DNA of 64,000 nt from assembly GCF_000807255.1 (NCBI RefSeq), contig NZ_CP009268.1, positions 1,146,384 to 1,210,383 of the forward strand, read 5' to 3'. Below are positions 53,463 through 63,271 of this stretch, one piece after another. The notes below the pieces were generated by a model. That model was not told the origin of the DNA. It searched no databases and saw nothing but the letters and a program-made list of their open reading frames with translations. The number at the start of each line of letters is the position of its first letter. Position 1 is the first letter of the stretch. Position numbers and translations under genes: made by a program. The DNA comes from Clostridium pasteurianum DSM 525 = ATCC 6013 (GTDB lineage Bacteria > Bacillota > Clostridia > Clostridiales > Clostridiaceae).

Positions 53463-54662
53463 ATGAAAGATTTATCAATAGAATTTTGTGGTGTAAAGTG
53501 TGAAAATCCTTTTTTTCTTTCCTCATCAGTGGTAGGAAATAATTTTGAAATGTGTGCAAAGGCTCTGGAAATGGGTTGGGGAGGAGTTGTCTTTAAAACT
53601 ATTGGATTTTATGTATCAAAGGAAGTTTCACCTAGATTTGATACTATAGGTAAAGAGGGAACACCTTTTATAGGTTTTAAAAATTTAGAGCAGATCTCAG
53701 AACATTCTTTAGAGGAAAATTTAGAATGGATGAGACAGCTTAAGGAGAAGTATCCCAATAAAATTTTAGTAGCTTCTATAATGGGACAGAATGAACAGGA
53801 ATGGACAGAACTTGCAAAGCTGGTTACTGAAATAGGAGCAGATATAATAGAGTGTAATTTTTCCTGTCCTCAGATGGCAAGTGATGCCATGGGATCAGAT
53901 GTAGGACAAAATCCAGAATTAGTTAAAAGATATTGTGAGGCAACAAGAAAGGGAAGTAATTTACCTATACTTGCCAAGATGACACCTAATATAGGAAATA
54001 TGGAGATTCCAGCTATTGCGGCTATGGAAGGTGGAGCAACAGGTCTTGCAGCAATAAATACTATTAAAAGTATTACTAAAATAGATTTAGATAGCTTTTT
54101 ATCTTACCCAATAGTCAATGGCAAATCCTCTGTATCTGGTTATTCTGGTAAAGCAGTAAAGCCTATAGCCTTAAGATTTATACATGATCTAGCAAAAAAT
54201 GAAACTCTTAAAGGAGTACCTATAAGTGGCATGGGGGGAATAGAGACCTGGGAAGATGCTGCTGAATTCATATTACTTGGTTCAACAAATCTTCAAGTTA
54301 CTACTGCGGTAATGCAGTATGGATACAGAATAATTGAAGATTTAATAAGTGGATTATCTTATTACATGGAAGATAAGGGGTTTGATAAGCTTCAGGATAT
54401 GGTAGGACTTGCTCTTGAAAACATAGTGCCAGCAGAAGAACTTGACAGAAACTTTATTTTATATCCTTCTTTTGATGAAAATACCTGTGTAGGCTGCGGT
54501 AGATGTTATATCTCCTGTTATGATGGAGGACATCAGGCAATAAAATGGGAAAGTGATTTGCGCAGACCAATACTTATGGAGGATAAGTGTGTAGGATGTC
54601 ATTTATGTGCAAATGTATGTCCAGTTAAGGCTATATCCTCTGGAAAAATTCAGTATAAGTAG
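53463..54662 (+). CDS. preA: Dihydropyrimidine dehydrogenase catalytic subunit (PreA-like)
   Basis: This is a 399-residue protein. An FMN-binding TIM barrel of the dihydroorotate dehydrogenase type (about 1-320) contains NFSCPQM with the catalytic Cys135 that protonates the pyrimidine. A C-terminal ferredoxin domain has two 4Fe-4S motifs, [11 protein letters not shown] and [12 protein letters not shown]. It reduces uracil or thymine to the dihydro form. I chose the ATG at 53463, which has AAGGAGGAT upstream inside the end of the previous gene; the stop and start are two bases apart, so the two subunits are co-translated. Confidence 0.92.
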   Translation: MKDLSIEFCGVKCENPFFLSSSVVGNNFEMCAKALEMGWGGVVFKTIGFYVSKEVSPRFDTIGKEGTPFIGFKNLEQISEHSLEENLEWMRQLKEKYPNKILVASIMGQNEQEWTELAKLVTEIGADIIECNFSCPQMASDAMGSDVGQNPELVKRYCEATRKGSNLPILAKMTPNIGNMEIPAIAAMEGGATGLAAINTIKSITKIDLDSFLSYPIVNGKSSVSGYSGKAVKPIALRFIHDLAKNETLKGVPISGMGGIETWEDAAEFILLGSTNLQVTTAVMQYGYRIIEDLISGLSYYMEDKGFDKLQDMVGLALENIVPAEELDRNFILYPSFDENTCVGCGRCYISCYDGGHQAIKWESDLRRPILMEDKCVGCHLCANVCPVKAISSGKIQYK

Positions 54663-54783
54663 TTGATATATAGTTTCATAAAGATTGATTAGTTTTAGTG
54701 AGAAAAGACGAAGGTCAAAGCAAAGTATAAAGTTCAAAAAACAAATATCAAATGGAGAAAAAATGATAAAAATAAATACATCT

Positions 54784-54809
54784 AAGAAAAGGTATTTTGA
54801 CCTTTTCTT
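54784..54809. terminator. Bidirectional terminator between preA and guanine deaminase
   Basis: AAGAAAAGGT (54784-54793) and ACCTTTTCTT (54800-54809) form a perfect 10-base stem with a six-base loop. It lies between convergent genes and overlaps the stop codon of the minus-strand gene. Confidence 0.6.
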
Positions 54810-56088
54810 AAAATGTAGGTTCACTAACTTCCTTCCCCGCTACATACCTGATCTTTATATTTCTGTCATCACCAGTGTAGATGAATTTCTGAAGTCTTTC
54901 TTCTAGAGTTAATTCTTTTACTATAGGAAGAGTACTATCGTCAATTATTAAAGCATCAAATTCATAGCCTTCTTCAAAGCTTCCAACTTTTCCAAAGAAT
55001 TTGCCTCCGCCTTTTGTAGCAAGATAGAATATTTCAGCAGTGTTTAACGGTTTTTCAGCTCTATTTTTCACAGCATAGTTTAAATTGGATACTTGAGCTG
55101 TAGATACCATAGTATTTATCATGGATAGACTATGTCCGCCGGAAATATCACTTCCAAGGGCTACGGGGATACCTCTATCTATGAGCTTCCTTATGGGAGC
55201 TATACCACTGGATAGATTATTGTTTGAATTAGCACAATGTACGGCAAAAATCTTTTTTTTAGCCATTAAGGCAATTTCATCTTCCTTTAAATGTACACAG
55301 TGAGCCATGCAAGTAGAAAATTGTCTTAAAAGTCCTGTTTCATAATATACTCTAGCATAGTTTTTACTTCTTGGATGAAGTTCTTTTACAAAGGCAATTT
55401 CGTCTTTATTTTCACATAGATGTGATTGTATTTTAGTATTATACTTTTCTGCAAGCTTTCCAAGACCATACATTAATTCTTCAGTACAAGTAGGTACAAA
55501 TCTTGGAGTAATTATTGGCTTTACTAAATCGTATTTATTTGAGTATTCTATTAGAATTTCCTCTGTGTCCTTTAAGGAGTTTTCTGTAGTTTCAATTAAG
55601 AAATTCGGAGAGTTCCTGTCCATATTGACTTTGCCTACATAAGCTGAAAGTCCTGATATATTAAACATATCCATAAGCATTTTTGAGGATTCTTTATGGA
55701 GGGTTGCAAAGATTACAGATCGAGTAGTTCCAAATTTCCATAATTCCTTAATAAGACTTGAATATACCTTCTTAGCATAAACTAAATCTGAATACTTTTT
55801 TTCTTCAGGGAAGGTATAAGTTTCAAGCCAAGGCATTAATTCCTTATCTAGTCCAAGTCCTAAATTTGCAAATTGTGGAGCATGAAGATGTAAGTCTACA
55901 AAACCTGGAATTATAAGAGAATTTCCATAGTCTTTTACAATTATATCTTTAAACTTTTCAGGAAGCTTTTCATATACGCCTTTAACAGATTTATTTTCTA
56001 TAATAATATAGCTATTTTCAAATATACTGTATTTACCTAAATCAGGGGTAAATATAATATTACCTTTAACAGCATAAACATTTTCCAT
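54808..56088 (-). CDS. guaD: Guanine deaminase
   Basis: This is a 426-residue zinc amidohydrolase of the ATZ/TRZ family. Marks are VDLHLHAPQFANLG with the HxH ligands, the guanine deaminase segment PRFVPTCTEELM, SHLCENKDEI, MAHCVHLKEDE, VHCANSNNNLSSG and GSDISGGHS with the metal Asp. It turns guanine into xanthine and ammonia. I chose the ATG at 56088, with GAAGGT upstream; the frame opens 57 bases earlier. It is convergent with the pyrimidine genes and completes a nucleobase-catabolism block. Confidence 0.92.
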   Translation of the reverse strand: MENVYAVKGNIIFTPDLGKYSIFENSYIIIENKSVKGVYEKLPEKFKDIIVKDYGNSLIIPGFVDLHLHAPQFANLGLGLDKELMPWLETYTFPEEKKYSDLVYAKKVYSSLIKELWKFGTTRSVIFATLHKESSKMLMDMFNISGLSAYVGKVNMDRNSPNFLIETTENSLKDTEEILIEYSNKYDLVKPIITPRFVPTCTEELMYGLGKLAEKYNTKIQSHLCENKDEIAFVKELHPRSKNYARVYYETGLLRQFSTCMAHCVHLKEDEIALMAKKKIFAVHCANSNNNLSSGIAPIRKLIDRGIPVALGSDISGGHSLSMINTMVSTAQVSNLNYAVKNRAEKPLNTAEIFYLATKGGGKFFGKVGSFEEGYEFDALIIDDSTLPIVKELTLEERLQKFIYTGDDRNIKIRYVAGKEVSEPTF

Positions 56089-56300
56089 AATTATACCTTC
56101 TTTCTGGAGTATATCTAGTTGTTTTATTATATGAATTGTAAACAACCTTGGTAATTATAGCTTTTAGAAAATATTTTGTCAATTAATCATACTGACTAGT
56201 TAAAATTTTATGCTTGGTTAAATTTTACTAAATTATTCAGCAGTAAAGGACTATTTATATTGTTTCAGTAAATTGGCAGAGGCTTTTATTTCATAGAGAA

Positions 56301-56327
56301 AAGGAGAGTTAAAATTCAGCTCTCCTT
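56301..56327 (-). terminator. Terminator of the ABC exporter operon
   Basis: On the minus strand AAGGAGAG and CTCTCCTT pair around about 11 bases, followed by TTCTC, some 50 bases after the membrane subunit stop. Confidence 0.6.
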
Positions 56328-56377
56328 AATAATTAGTTATTAAATTTTATTTGCTTTTTTAGAAATATATAGTGAGT

Positions 56378-57973
56378 TTATTCCAATTCCATGTGATCAA
56401 ATATACCAATACAGCCCAGGGAAATCAGTGCTGCTGCAGCAACTCCATATAATAAGAATGCAAAGTATATAGCATATCCAGCAAAATCTTTAAGTAAAAA
56501 TGTAAATATAAGTATTATTAATACCATTGGAATAGCTAGTAGTAATTGAAAAATCATAAATAGTATGGCAGTAGCAAATTGTCCAGTGAAACCTAAGGCA
56601 TGGGCAATTCTGAAGGTCAAAAGTCCGCTGTAAGAGAGCATGCCTCCCCAAACTATATAGCATATTATACAAAGTAATATTTCCAATATTGATTTTCTTC
56701 CCAGTATTCCAAAAGGTACAAACAGTATTACAGCATCAGAAAATATTTTTATCAGAGAAGAAGCTATACCATAAAATAACTTCTTTTGGGGGCTATCAGG
56801 TAAAAGAAATATAAAATAATTGTATATTTCATTATATATTTTACCACCAAATCCAGAAGTAAAAAGTAATAAACCTGAAGCAATGATGAATATAATCTTT
56901 ATGTCCATACTTTTAGCGAAAATACCTAGAACTATTGAAATTGATAAAAGTATAAGTGAATAGGTATTTACAAAAAATATAAAACTTCTCTTTGAGTACT
57001 CATCCATATGTTTAAATAGTAAAACTTTTGCTCCATATTTTTCTTTAAGATTTAATTCTGAATTTTTAAATTTAAAGGGTCTCAGTATAAATCCCTTTTT
57101 ATTATTATTTGAAGATATTTTACTGTTTTTTACATTCTTAATATCTTCATTGAATTCTGCCGAACTTAGCATGTCTTCATAAAAGTCAAGTTTCATAGAA
57201 TAGGTTATATAAATTAAGAGTAAACTTAAAGCTGTGATTAAGATTATATATACAAAGTATGAAGACTTAACTCCAGTGATAGTCTGAAGAGCTATTTCTC
57301 TCATCCATCCAAAGAGTGGTATATATTTAAACAATGAATTATAAGTTAAAGTTTCTCCAAACTTTACTGCAAAGCTTTTTATATCACCTTTTACTACTAT
57401 AAAAGTAATCAGAGCTGCTAATACCAATATAAAGGACTTTATAAAGCTGCGTATAATAAAACCCACTTTTTTATATTTACTGCATAGGGCAAATACAAAT
57501 AATTTTAAACAATTACATAAAATTAATTGAAAGATAATATAGGATATAAAAAATAGAATTTGTGCCATTGGTGTTATTTTTAAATTTTTTATAACATTTG
57601 TAATCTGAAGCAGTATATAGATTGATGTGAAAAATTCCAATGCTATTTTTTTTACTATACCGTAAAGCATTATAGTCTGCGGTTTTATTGGTGATACAAA
57701 TATAAGATTTACATCACTCATACTAAATTTTGATTTTACCTTTTTTGTACCACTATATAGTGAAAATAGAAAAGTTACTAAAGTTAAAATTACAAATATA
57801 CTTACACAAATTGTTAAAGAAATATCATTTTCAGAAGAATTTTTTCTTGGTAAAAGTAAAACTCCAACCCAAATCAATGTAAAAATTATTCCAATAGATC
57901 TCTGTGGTTTTTCTTTAATTCTCTTTAGATAATTTATGATACTGGTTTTTAATAAATAGATTAAGGCTTTCAT
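56378..57973 (-). CDS. ABC exporter membrane subunit
   Basis: This is a 531-residue protein with about 12 hydrophobic helices and two large cytoplasmic loops. The opening MKALIYLLKTSIINYLKRIK, the segment SGTKKVKSKFSMSDVNLIFV and SPIKPQTIMLYGIVKKIAL are typical of the putative ABC exporters found in clostridia beside a single ATPase. It lies three bases downstream of that ATPase gene, with GGAGG before the ATG. The exported substrate is unknown. Confidence 0.85.
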   Translation of the reverse strand: MKALIYLLKTSIINYLKRIKEKPQRSIGIIFTLIWVGVLLLPRKNSSENDISLTICVSIFVILTLVTFLFSLYSGTKKVKSKFSMSDVNLIFVSPIKPQTIMLYGIVKKIALEFFTSIYILLQITNVIKNLKITPMAQILFFISYIIFQLILCNCLKLFVFALCSKYKKVGFIIRSFIKSFILVLAALITFIVVKGDIKSFAVKFGETLTYNSLFKYIPLFGWMREIALQTITGVKSSYFVYIILITALSLLLIYITYSMKLDFYEDMLSSAEFNEDIKNVKNSKISSNNNKKGFILRPFKFKNSELNLKEKYGAKVLLFKHMDEYSKRSFIFFVNTYSLILLSISIVLGIFAKSMDIKIIFIIASGLLLFTSGFGGKIYNEIYNYFIFLLPDSPQKKLFYGIASSLIKIFSDAVILFVPFGILGRKSILEILLCIICYIVWGGMLSYSGLLTFRIAHALGFTGQFATAILFMIFQLLLAIPMVLIILIFTFLLKDFAGYAIYFAFLLYGVAAAALISLGCIGIFDHMELE

Positions 57974-57976
57974 ATT

Positions 57977-58672
57977 CTATTCCTCCGTAAACTCGAAGAA
58001 TATTTCTTCCAGGGATTTAAATTCATTATTGAATTCACTTCTTGCTTTAGACAACACAAATTCACCATTTTTCATTATTAGGATTCTATCCCAAAGTTCT
58101 TGAACAGAATCAAGAAGATGTGTGCTTACTACTATTGCAACTCCTTCATTTTTTAATTTAATCAATAGTTCTTTCATATTTCTTATAGCCTTTGGATCAA
58201 GACCAAGCATAGGCTCGTCCACAAGAAGAACCTTTGGTTCAGTAATTAATGCACAGCAGATACTGGCTTTTTGCTGCATTCCCTTTGATAAATCACTGCC
58301 ATACTTATCTTTTTTATCCCAAAGATCAAATAGTTTAAGAAGTTCTTCTGCTCTTTTCTCATGATTTTTTATATTAAAAGCGTGAGCCATAAGTGTGAGA
58401 TGTTCGCTTATAGTTAATAGAGGAAATAGAGAAGGTAGTTCAGGTATATATCCCAAGGCACTTTTGCCTTTAATACTTTTATTATCGTAGCCGCAAATTT
58501 CTATTTTACCTTCATATTTTAAAAGACCTGCGATAGATTTTATGATTGTAGATTTACCAGCACCATTAGGACCTGCCAGTACTGCTACTTCACCGGCATT
58601 TACTGTGAAATTGACATTTTTTACTGCTTGTGTTTTACCATAGTTTTTACTTAATTTTGATACTTCTAGCAT
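57977..58672 (-). CDS. ABC transporter ATP-binding subunit
   Basis: This is a 231-residue ATPase. Walker A is GPNGAGKST, the Q-loop region is ALGYIPELPSLFP, the signature is LSKGMQQK (S-K-G in place of SGGQ) and Walker B is VLLVDEPMLGLDP. The H-loop is VVSTHLL. I chose the ATG at 58672, with GAAGGGAAGAG upstream; the frame opens 60 bases earlier, inside a repeat element. It is co-transcribed with the membrane subunit. Confidence 0.92.
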   Translation of the reverse strand: MLEVSKLSKNYGKTQAVKNVNFTVNAGEVAVLAGPNGAGKSTIIKSIAGLLKYEGKIEICGYDNKSIKGKSALGYIPELPSLFPLLTISEHLTLMAHAFNIKNHEKRAEELLKLFDLWDKKDKYGSDLSKGMQQKASICCALITEPKVLLVDEPMLGLDPKAIRNMKELLIKLKNEGVAIVVSTHLLDSVQELWDRILIMKNGEFVLSKARSEFNNEFKSLEEIFFEFTEE

Positions 58673-58703
58673 ATATCTCTTCCCTTCATTATAAATAATT
58701 TTT

Positions 58704-58937
58704 AACATGACTAACTTGGCGTAAGTCTCCAACGCACTCTGTACAGTCCTCGCACCAAATTAAAATTTGGGCTCTCTACTTGCACTCTGTACAGCCCTCA
58801 CACAAAATCGAAAAGAAGATTTTGGTTCTCTGCTTTTCTTCAAGTGGAAGCTCAAAGCCAAGTAAGCCATGCATTTGCAGTTCTAAAATTCAGATGGGGT
58901 AAAAGAATCCCTACCTGAATTAAGAACTTGCTTCAAT
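58704..58937 (+). repeat. Family A structured intergenic repeat, copy A3
   Basis: The outer stem is ACTTGGCGT with AAGCCAAGT (one mismatch). Inside are two modules starting GCACTCTGTACAG, each with its own AAATT/AATTT or AAAATC/GATTTT hairpin, then CTTCTTCAAGTGGAAG as in A2. The 3' half ends AAGAACTTGCTTCAAT. It lies 31 bases upstream of the ABC ATPase start, in the opposite orientation. Confidence 0.85.
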
Positions 58938-59544
58938 TTGATTTTATTTAATCATTAGTGAATACATAACTTCAATTATCTTATGCAGCATAGCGTTAAT
59001 ACAAGATAAGAATCTCTTATATAATCTAATTTACAAGGGATAAATTAGATTAATAATAAAGTAATACACGTAGGATAAAAAATTAGTTGAATATTTTAAA
59101 GATCATATTATATAAAAAGCTATAAAGATATTAGAAAATTATGGCTAATCACATACATATTACTATAAAAATGAGAAAAATACTAGATGAATACTTAAAA
59201 TTGTTCAATATAAATAAATATTAGATTACATAATTAAGGGTTTTTATGTTTTAAGTATATTGCAAAATATGTCAAAAAAATGAATTCGTTTTATCTAATG
59301 TTATTTGTAGAATATAGTATAATTATATATAATATTGAAATTATGTAATTGTACAATAATTAATTTCTGCAAAACTACATGAATAAATTTAGATAATAGT
59401 CAGTGTATCGGATAACTTACCTAAAATTAGCGAGAACACAAATTCTTACTGCGTAAGATTAATTATAAAAATATAAAGCAAAATTATTTTACATTTACAA
59501 TGGGGATAATATAGGTTATTTAATTTGAAAACAGAGGGATGGAT
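58938..59544. other. AT-rich intergenic region
   Basis: About 600 bases with no credible gene. It lies between the repeat and the PAS kinase and must hold the kinase promoter, but I cannot single one out. Confidence 0.3.
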
Positions 59545-61452
59545 ATGAAATATACTTTAAAAAAATCTAAGAAAGCATTTTTGTATACAAAAGATGATAT
59601 TGCAGTGGAAGTTAATGATGATTTTATGGACATTACAGGATATTCTAAAGAAGAATTATTAGGGAAATCTATTGAGCAAATTATTGATCTTCTTAGAATA
59701 AGTAGTTTTAATTATAATCAAAATTTAAATGAGGAATATAGTTATTATTTTGTTACAAAATTAGACAAAGTTAAAAAAGTAAATATTTCATTCAGTCTAT
59801 TAGAAAAGGATGAAAGAAAAAAATATTATTTTGACGAAAAGAATTGCTTTTTCATTGAAGATAAAGTATCCTTTATGGAAAAAATTTGGACAAAAGATCA
59901 GGGAGAATTTGCAATATGGGAAAGTGAAAATTTAATTATGCTTCAATGTAGTGAAGGATTTTCAAGTTTTTTTAGATTATCCCATAGTAAAAAAGAAAAT
60001 TATATAGGAAAAAATATAAAAGAGATTGAGAATAAAGTAAGTGATATAAGTAAAGTTTTAAAAAAAGCAATAGATACAGGTAAAGCTCAAATGATTAAGG
60101 AATCTAGACACACTTTCAATAGTGAAGAGAGCTATTGGAATTTTAATATGATTCCAATAACTATTAAAGGTAAAGTTAAATATATAATTCAAACCTGCTC
60201 AAATATAACAGAAAAAGTGTTACGGGAAAAAATTATAAAGGAACAAAATATTAAATTAATACAAACTCAATATGATTTTTTTAATACCATGATAAATAAT
60301 CTTGATTTACCTGTAATTAGACTATCTTATCCAGATTTTAAAATTAAAACTTTAAATCATAAGGGATATATTTTATTAAAAAGATTAAAACCTGAAATAG
60401 AAAATTTAGAGAAACTTAAAGGTATAAGATGTGCTAATATATATGATAACTTTGATGAAAAATGTCTTTTAAGTCATATTAAAAATATCTTAGAAAATAA
60501 AGATAAATTTGGTATTCGTAAAAGATTTGTAGTATCAGGAGAAGAAACATTTATGAATATGGTACATTATCCACTAATCGATATTGATGGAAAGGTATTG
60601 GAAATTATTCAAATAGCTGTGGATGTAACGGAGGAAATTAGAACAAACAATAAAGTAGAAAAGAGCCTTAGAATACAGCAGGAAGTTTTTGCTAACATAT
60701 CTCATGAATTGAGAACTCCATTGAATGTAATATTTAGTGCAATTCAATTATTTCAGTTATATTTGAATAAGGATAATTTAAATGAAAATAAAAATAAAAT
60801 AATAAATAATTTGTATACTGTAAAGCAAAATTGCTACAGATTATCAAGATTTGTGAATAATATAGTGGACTTAGCTAAGATAGAAGCTGGGAATTTTAAA
60901 TTAAACTTATGTAATGAAAATATAGTAAATCTGATTAAGGAAATAGTTAAATATTCAGTCAAATATATAAAATTTAAAGGAGTAAACATAGTTTTTAATA
61001 CAAATGTTGAAGAAAAAATTATTGCCTGTGATTCCTATGAATTAGCGCGAGCTATTTTAAATTTGATTTCCAATGCTATAAAATTTTCCCATAACAAGAG
61101 TGAAATCTACGTGGAATTAGTAAATAAAAATAAAACTGTGGAAATATCTGTAGCTGATAATGGAATGGGCATTGATAAAAATTATTATGATGTTATATTT
61201 CATAAATTTAATCAGATTGATAAATCCTTTACAAGAAATACAGAGGGCAGCGGTATGGGACTTTATATTGCTAAATCAATTATAGAAATGCATAGTGGTA
61301 AAATAAGTGTAGAAAGTAAGCTTGGCAAGGGAAGTAAATTTAAAGTGGAATTACCTTCAAAAATACTAAAAAATAATTATAAAAATAATAATCATTTAAG
61401 CGATAATTTGGACATGATAAATATGGAATTCTCTGATATATATTCTAGTTAA
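59545..61452 (+). CDS. PAS-domain sensor histidine kinase (soluble)
   Basis: This is a 635-residue kinase without membrane segments. Three PAS-like units are suggested: the first near residues 5-100 (EVNDDFMDITGYSKEELLGK), the second about 110-235, the third about 245-370 (IRLSYPDFKIKTLNHKGY). HisKA follows with His387 in ANISHELRTPLN and an ATPase domain with NLISNAIKFS, DNGMGI and GSGMGLYIA. The last residues are MEFSDIYSS, matching the end of the kinase at 7108-8370. I chose the ATG at 59545, because AGAGGG abuts the one at 59539. No response regulator is adjacent. Confidence 0.9.
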   Translation: MKYTLKKSKKAFLYTKDDIAVEVNDDFMDITGYSKEELLGKSIEQIIDLLRISSFNYNQNLNEEYSYYFVTKLDKVKKVNISFSLLEKDERKKYYFDEKNCFFIEDKVSFMEKIWTKDQGEFAIWESENLIMLQCSEGFSSFFRLSHSKKENYIGKNIKEIENKVSDISKVLKKAIDTGKAQMIKESRHTFNSEESYWNFNMIPITIKGKVKYIIQTCSNITEKVLREKIIKEQNIKLIQTQYDFFNTMINNLDLPVIRLSYPDFKIKTLNHKGYILLKRLKPEIENLEKLKGIRCANIYDNFDEKCLLSHIKNILENKDKFGIRKRFVVSGEETFMNMVHYPLIDIDGKVLEIIQIAVDVTEEIRTNNKVEKSLRIQQEVFANISHELRTPLNVIFSAIQLFQLYLNKDNLNENKNKIINNLYTVKQNCYRLSRFVNNIVDLAKIEAGNFKLNLCNENIVNLIKEIVKYSVKYIKFKGVNIVFNTNVEEKIIACDSYELARAILNLISNAIKFSHNKSEIYVELVNKNKTVEISVADNGMGIDKNYYDVIFHKFNQIDKSFTRNTEGSGMGLYIAKSIIEMHSGKISVESKLGKGSKFKVELPSKILKNNYKNNNHLSDNLDMINMEFSDIYSS

Positions 61453-61486
61453 AAATTCAAATATTATGGTAACATTTTTATGTAGG

Positions 61487-61532
61487 CATAGATATAAGTT
61501 AGTTATAAAAAATGACTTATATTTGTGTCTAT
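61487..61532 (+). terminator. Terminator-like hairpin after the PAS kinase
   Basis: ATAGATATAAGT and ACTTATATTTGTGTCTAT pair imperfectly around an AT-rich loop, followed by an A-rich rather than T-rich tract. Weak. Confidence 0.4.
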
Positions 61533-61572
61533 ATAAAAAATATATTTAAAATTTTCTAGAAATAATTTATCT

Positions 61573-61614
61573 TTATTTTATCAAATGTAAACGTATTTAT
61601 ATTTGATAAAATAA
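61573..61614. promoter_or_regulatory. Long inverted repeat upstream of nifH
   Basis: TTATTTTATCAAAT (61573-61586) and ATTTGATAAAATAA (61601-61614) are perfectly complementary 14-base arms. The loop holds a cre-like TGTAAACGTATTTA with one mismatch. It lies about 190 bases before nifH. Confidence 0.45.
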
Positions 61615-61789
61615 TAAGGTAAATTACATTTCATTAATAATTTAATATATAATTAAAAAGAAAATTAAAAAATATATTGATTTTATTGCTAAAAAATAAT
61701 ATACTCATATTAACGCAAATTTACATAGCATTTAAATAAATATTAATTTCATAGTAAAGTTTTAAATTTAATTTATTTTTAATTTATAG

Positions 61790-62623
<834 letters not shown>

Positions 62624-62640
62624 GATTCATTATTTTAAGA

Positions 62641-62683
62641 GATGTTTCACAGTGTATGTTTATACATTGTGAAACATCTTTTT
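62641..62683 (+). terminator. Rho-independent terminator of nifH
   Basis: GATGTTTCACAGTGTAT (62641-62657) and ATACATTGTGAAACATC (62662-62678) form a 17-base stem with a four-base loop, followed by TTTTT. Confidence 0.88.
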
Positions 62684-62717
62684 AAGTTTTCAATAGTATA
62701 CTTTTAGTTAAAAATAA

Positions 62718-62846
62718 CTACTTGTTTTTAGCAGGAGAACTATTATGAAAAGCTGTTTTTGCAGCATCTGTATCCATAGTTTTTTCAGTAATATTGTTTA
62801 GGGCTTTATTTTGCTTTACATTTTTAGTCTTTTTGTTTCTGTTCAT
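62718..62846 (-). CDS. Small basic hypothetical protein (42 residues)
   Basis: This 42-codon frame has GGAGGAG about ten bases before the ATG. The product opens with a basic stretch (MNRNKKTKNVKQNK) and ends DAAKTAFHNSSPAKNK. It looks like the short lysine/asparagine-rich proteins common in clostridial spores and nucleoids, but I do not recognise the family. Confidence 0.55.
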   Translation of the reverse strand: MNRNKKTKNVKQNKALNNITEKTMDTDAAKTAFHNSSPAKNK

Positions 62847-63127
62847 TTTTTTATCACTCCTCCATAAAAATATAGAAACTTAACAGCTATATTTTTAACA
62901 AATATAATAAAAAATATTTGCAAAAATAAAAGAAAAGGGTAAATCAATATTTTAATTAAATAATAATTCATTTTCAGTAGTTAATTCAGTTAGTTCAGAT
63001 ATCTTTTTTATATCCAAGCTTTTTAGCATTTTGTAGCTACTTTTTCAATACCTTGTTTCAGTCTTCTTTTTTCTACATTTTTAAAATTTTTTTCAATAAG
63101 AATGAATTTTTTGTCTGTTAAAATTAA
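62847..63127. other. Intergenic stretch with a degenerate reading frame
   Basis: On the minus strand about 40 codons (VIFNKKGNLILTDKKFILIE and onward) are open and protein-like, then a stop, then another protein-like run ending NELLFN in a shifted frame. It resembles a decayed gene of unknown kind cut by the adjacent insertion sequence. Confidence 0.3.
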
Positions 63128-63271
63128 ATTACCTTTTTTGTTAAATATGACCAATCTTTCTTTGTAAAACCTTTAAGGAATTCTAAAAAGTTATTAGGAG
63201 AAAAAGATTTAAAAATAGCAATTCTTGAAGATTTAATAAAAAAAGCAAACCCTCAATTAAAGATAAAGTAG
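63128..63271 (+). pseudogene. IS3 orfA, C-terminal part
   Basis: The frame has no start codon in place. It carries SKKLLGEKDLKIAILEDLIK and KANPQLKIK before a TAG, the leucine-zipper end typical of IS3 OrfA. The run of seven A residues before G (63238-63245) is a standard -1 slippery site, A_AAA_AAG, that would fuse OrfA to OrfB. Confidence 0.65.

Noticed and set aside
54685-54906. Plus-strand ORF of 73 codons after preA
   Set aside because: It runs through the bidirectional terminator into the end of guaD and has no ribosome binding site.
62940-63127. Minus-strand degenerate frame as a nuclease-transposase or PH-domain gene
   Set aside because: Only about 65 codons in two frames remain, and the resemblance is too weak to name a family.
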